Program-made: the position numbers and the translations under genes
Notes under the pieces: model-generated
Told to the model about the DNA's origin: nothing
The model's database searches: none
The model's input: only the letters and a program-made list of their open reading frames with translations
Assembly: GCF_947492455.1 (NCBI RefSeq)
Contig: NZ_CANLNB010000003.1
Location: 496,001 to 560,000, forward strand
Reading direction: 5' to 3'
Source of the DNA: an uncultured Aliiroseovarius sp.
GTDB lineage: Bacteria; Pseudomonadota; Alphaproteobacteria; Rhodobacterales; Rhodobacteraceae
Length of the DNA: 64,000 nt
Shown: piece by piece, positions 62,890 to 64,000 of the stretch
Layout: each line of letters begins with the position of its first letter
How positions within the stretch are numbered: the first letter of the stretch is position 1

Positions 62890-64000
62890 GGGGCTCTCCT
62901 TTGGTGGTGCGGCGGTTGTTCAGGGCGCGTACGATGCGCATGGCGCTGGCGATGCCGTCTTCGTGGAACCCGTGACGGTTCCAGGCGCCGGCAAACCAGG
63001 TGTTGTTGTTGCCTTGCATGGCGCGGATGTCTTGCTGCGCCTTCAACGCGGCGCGGTCAAAGACGGGATGGGCAAATTCCACCTCGTCATAGATCGCGTC
63101 GGCGGGGATCTCGGTCGACGGGTTCAGGGTCACGAACAGCGGATCGTCTTCCGGGATGTTTTGCAGGCGGTTCATCCAATAGGTGACGCCGATGGCCCCA
63201 TTCTGCGAGCGATAGGCCCAGCTGGACCAGCAGTCGCGACGGCGAGGCATCTGGGCGGGATCGCAATGCAGGACGGCTTTGTTGGGCTGGTAACGGATGC
63301 TGCCAAGGGCGGCGGCTTCGTCTGGGCGGGCGTCGTTGCCCAGAATGGCTAGGGCCTGATCCGAATGGCAGGACAGGATGAGTTCGTCAAAGGACTGCGC
63401 CGGAGCGCCTTCTGCCACAAGGCTGACCCCAAAGGCGCTGCGCGTCACGCTCTCCACCGGGGTGCCGGTGCGCAAGGTGACCCCGCGCGCGATTAGGGCC
63501 GCTTCAAGCCTGCGGACATATTCGATGCTGCCGCCTTTGACGGTCCACCACTGATGCTCGCCTGTACCGGCGAGAAGCGCGTGGTTGCGGAAGAAGCGGA
63601 CCAGAGACTTCGCGGGGAATTCGTCGACCTCGGCCACAGGGGTCGACCAGATCGCACCGCACATGGGCATTAAGTAGTCGTCGCGAAACGTCCGGCTTAG
63701 GCCCAGCTCGTCCACCAGATCCCCGATGGTTTTGTCGTCGTCAGTCGCGGCGGCCTCGGCACGTTTTCCGAAACGCAGGATGTCGGCGATCATGCGATAA
63801 TAGCGGGGGCGCAAGAGGTTGCTTTTCTGCGCAGTGATGGCGCGCAGAGTGTTCAGACCGTATTCCAGACGCCCATTGTCGATGCTGGCCCCAAAGCTCA
63901 TCTCGCTTTTGATGACGGGGACATCAAGCTCGCGAAATAGCTGGGTCAGGAACGGGTAGGTGGCGTAGTTGAAGACAATGAAGCCTGTGTCGACCGGCTG
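62828..64000 (-). CDS. FAD-dependent oxidoreductase (COG2907-type), N terminus outside window
   Basis: The frame is open to the right edge, so the N-terminal FAD-binding part lies outside; about 390 residues are seen, beginning QPVDTGFIVFNYATYPFL. This is the amine-oxidase-like COG2907 family, with LMPMCGAIWSTPVAEVDEFP and the late FAGAWNRHGFHEDGIASAMR, the last FAD contact. The family is linked to carotenoid-like and fatty acid desaturation, and it normally precedes a DUF1365 gene and a cyclopropane synthase. Here DUF1365 is absent and it runs directly into the synthase gene. It appears to be the first gene of the operon seen. Confidence 0.87.
   Translation of the reverse strand, partial: QPVDTGFIVFNYATYPFLTQLFRELDVPVIKSEMSFGASIDNGRLEYGLNTLRAITAQKSNLLRPRYYRMIADILRFGKRAEAAATDDDKTIGDLVDELGLSRTFRDDYLMPMCGAIWSTPVAEVDEFPAKSLVRFFRNHALLAGTGEHQWWTVKGGSIEYVRRLEAALIARGVTLRTGTPVESVTRSAFGVSLVAEGAPAQSFDELILSCHSDQALAILGNDARPDEAAALGSIRYQPNKAVLHCDPAQMPRRRDCWSSWAYRSQNGAIGVTYWMNRLQNIPEDDPLFVTLNPSTEIPADAIYDEVEFAHPVFDRAALKAQQDIRAMQGNNNTWFAGAWNRHGFHEDGIASAMRIVRALNNRRTTKGEPHAICGQETEVTIPVDLRASA

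Overview
This 64 kb window is a piece of chromosome from an alphaproteobacterium of the Rhodobacteraceae, most likely the Roseobacter group; the genus cannot be fixed from the sequence. Pointers are the gene orders argC-ccmE-lysis genes-ccmF-ccmH, hflK-hflC-DUF2065-degP, ruvCAB-ybgC-tolQRAB-pal-cpoB-tilS-ftsH and pyrG-secG, the family content (DUF2842, DUF1127, DUF3833), and high-GC coding sequence with short intergenic gaps and many 4-base ATGA overlaps. I see no rRNA, tRNA, CRISPR array, insertion sequence or integrase. Most of the window is core chromosome.

Layout. 1-5.3 kb: end of an indolepyruvate ferredoxin oxidoreductase gene, an acyltransferase, murI, argC and ccmE. 5.3-7.3 kb: a compact phage-type lysis cassette (GH108 muramidase with an EF-hand-like loop, 3-TM holin, a one-TM holin-like peptide and two small unknowns) set between ccmE and ccmF and flanked by two strong hairpins. 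7.4-9.8 kb: ccmF and ccmH. 9.8-16.7 kb: a paaG-like isomerase behind a TetR-type operator, gltA and gltX (reverse), comEC and a LysR regulator. 16.8-22.3 kb, reverse strand: a DegT-type aminotransferase, a class I glutamine amidotransferase preceded by a perfect 14-bp palindrome, and a polar amino acid ABC transporter with a hairpin after the binding-protein gene.

22.6-36 kb: a TerB-like protein, a DUF1330 protein, a secreted protein, pyrG, secG, purA, DUF2842, a 638-residue acidic protein of unknown function, thiN, L-serine dehydratase, DUF454, a glutathione transferase, rpiA and glutathione reductase, whose translation start carries a 25-bp tandem duplication. 36-40.4 kb: membrane protein quality control (hflKC, degP) and a DUF1127 protein. 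40.7-53.3 kb: ruvCAB with a LexA-like box, thpR, the full Tol-Pal system, tilS and ftsH. 53.3-57.7 kb: a MOSC protein and a tetrahydrofolate C1 module, fhs followed by two tandem folD genes. The first FolD has Gln in place of the catalytic Lys and His at two cofactor-site positions. 57.9-58.8 kb: a diheme cytochrome c that looks less GC-rich than its surroundings. 58.9-64 kb, reverse strand: a lipid-modification operon (FAD oxidoreductase, cyclopropane-fatty-acid synthase, chalcone-isomerase-like protein, MFS permease, two DUF3833 proteins) running off the right edge.

The items most worth pursuing are the lysis cassette inside the cytochrome c maturation genes, plausibly the lysis unit of a gene transfer agent; the fhs-folD-folD module with its altered FolD; and the unknown 638-residue protein.
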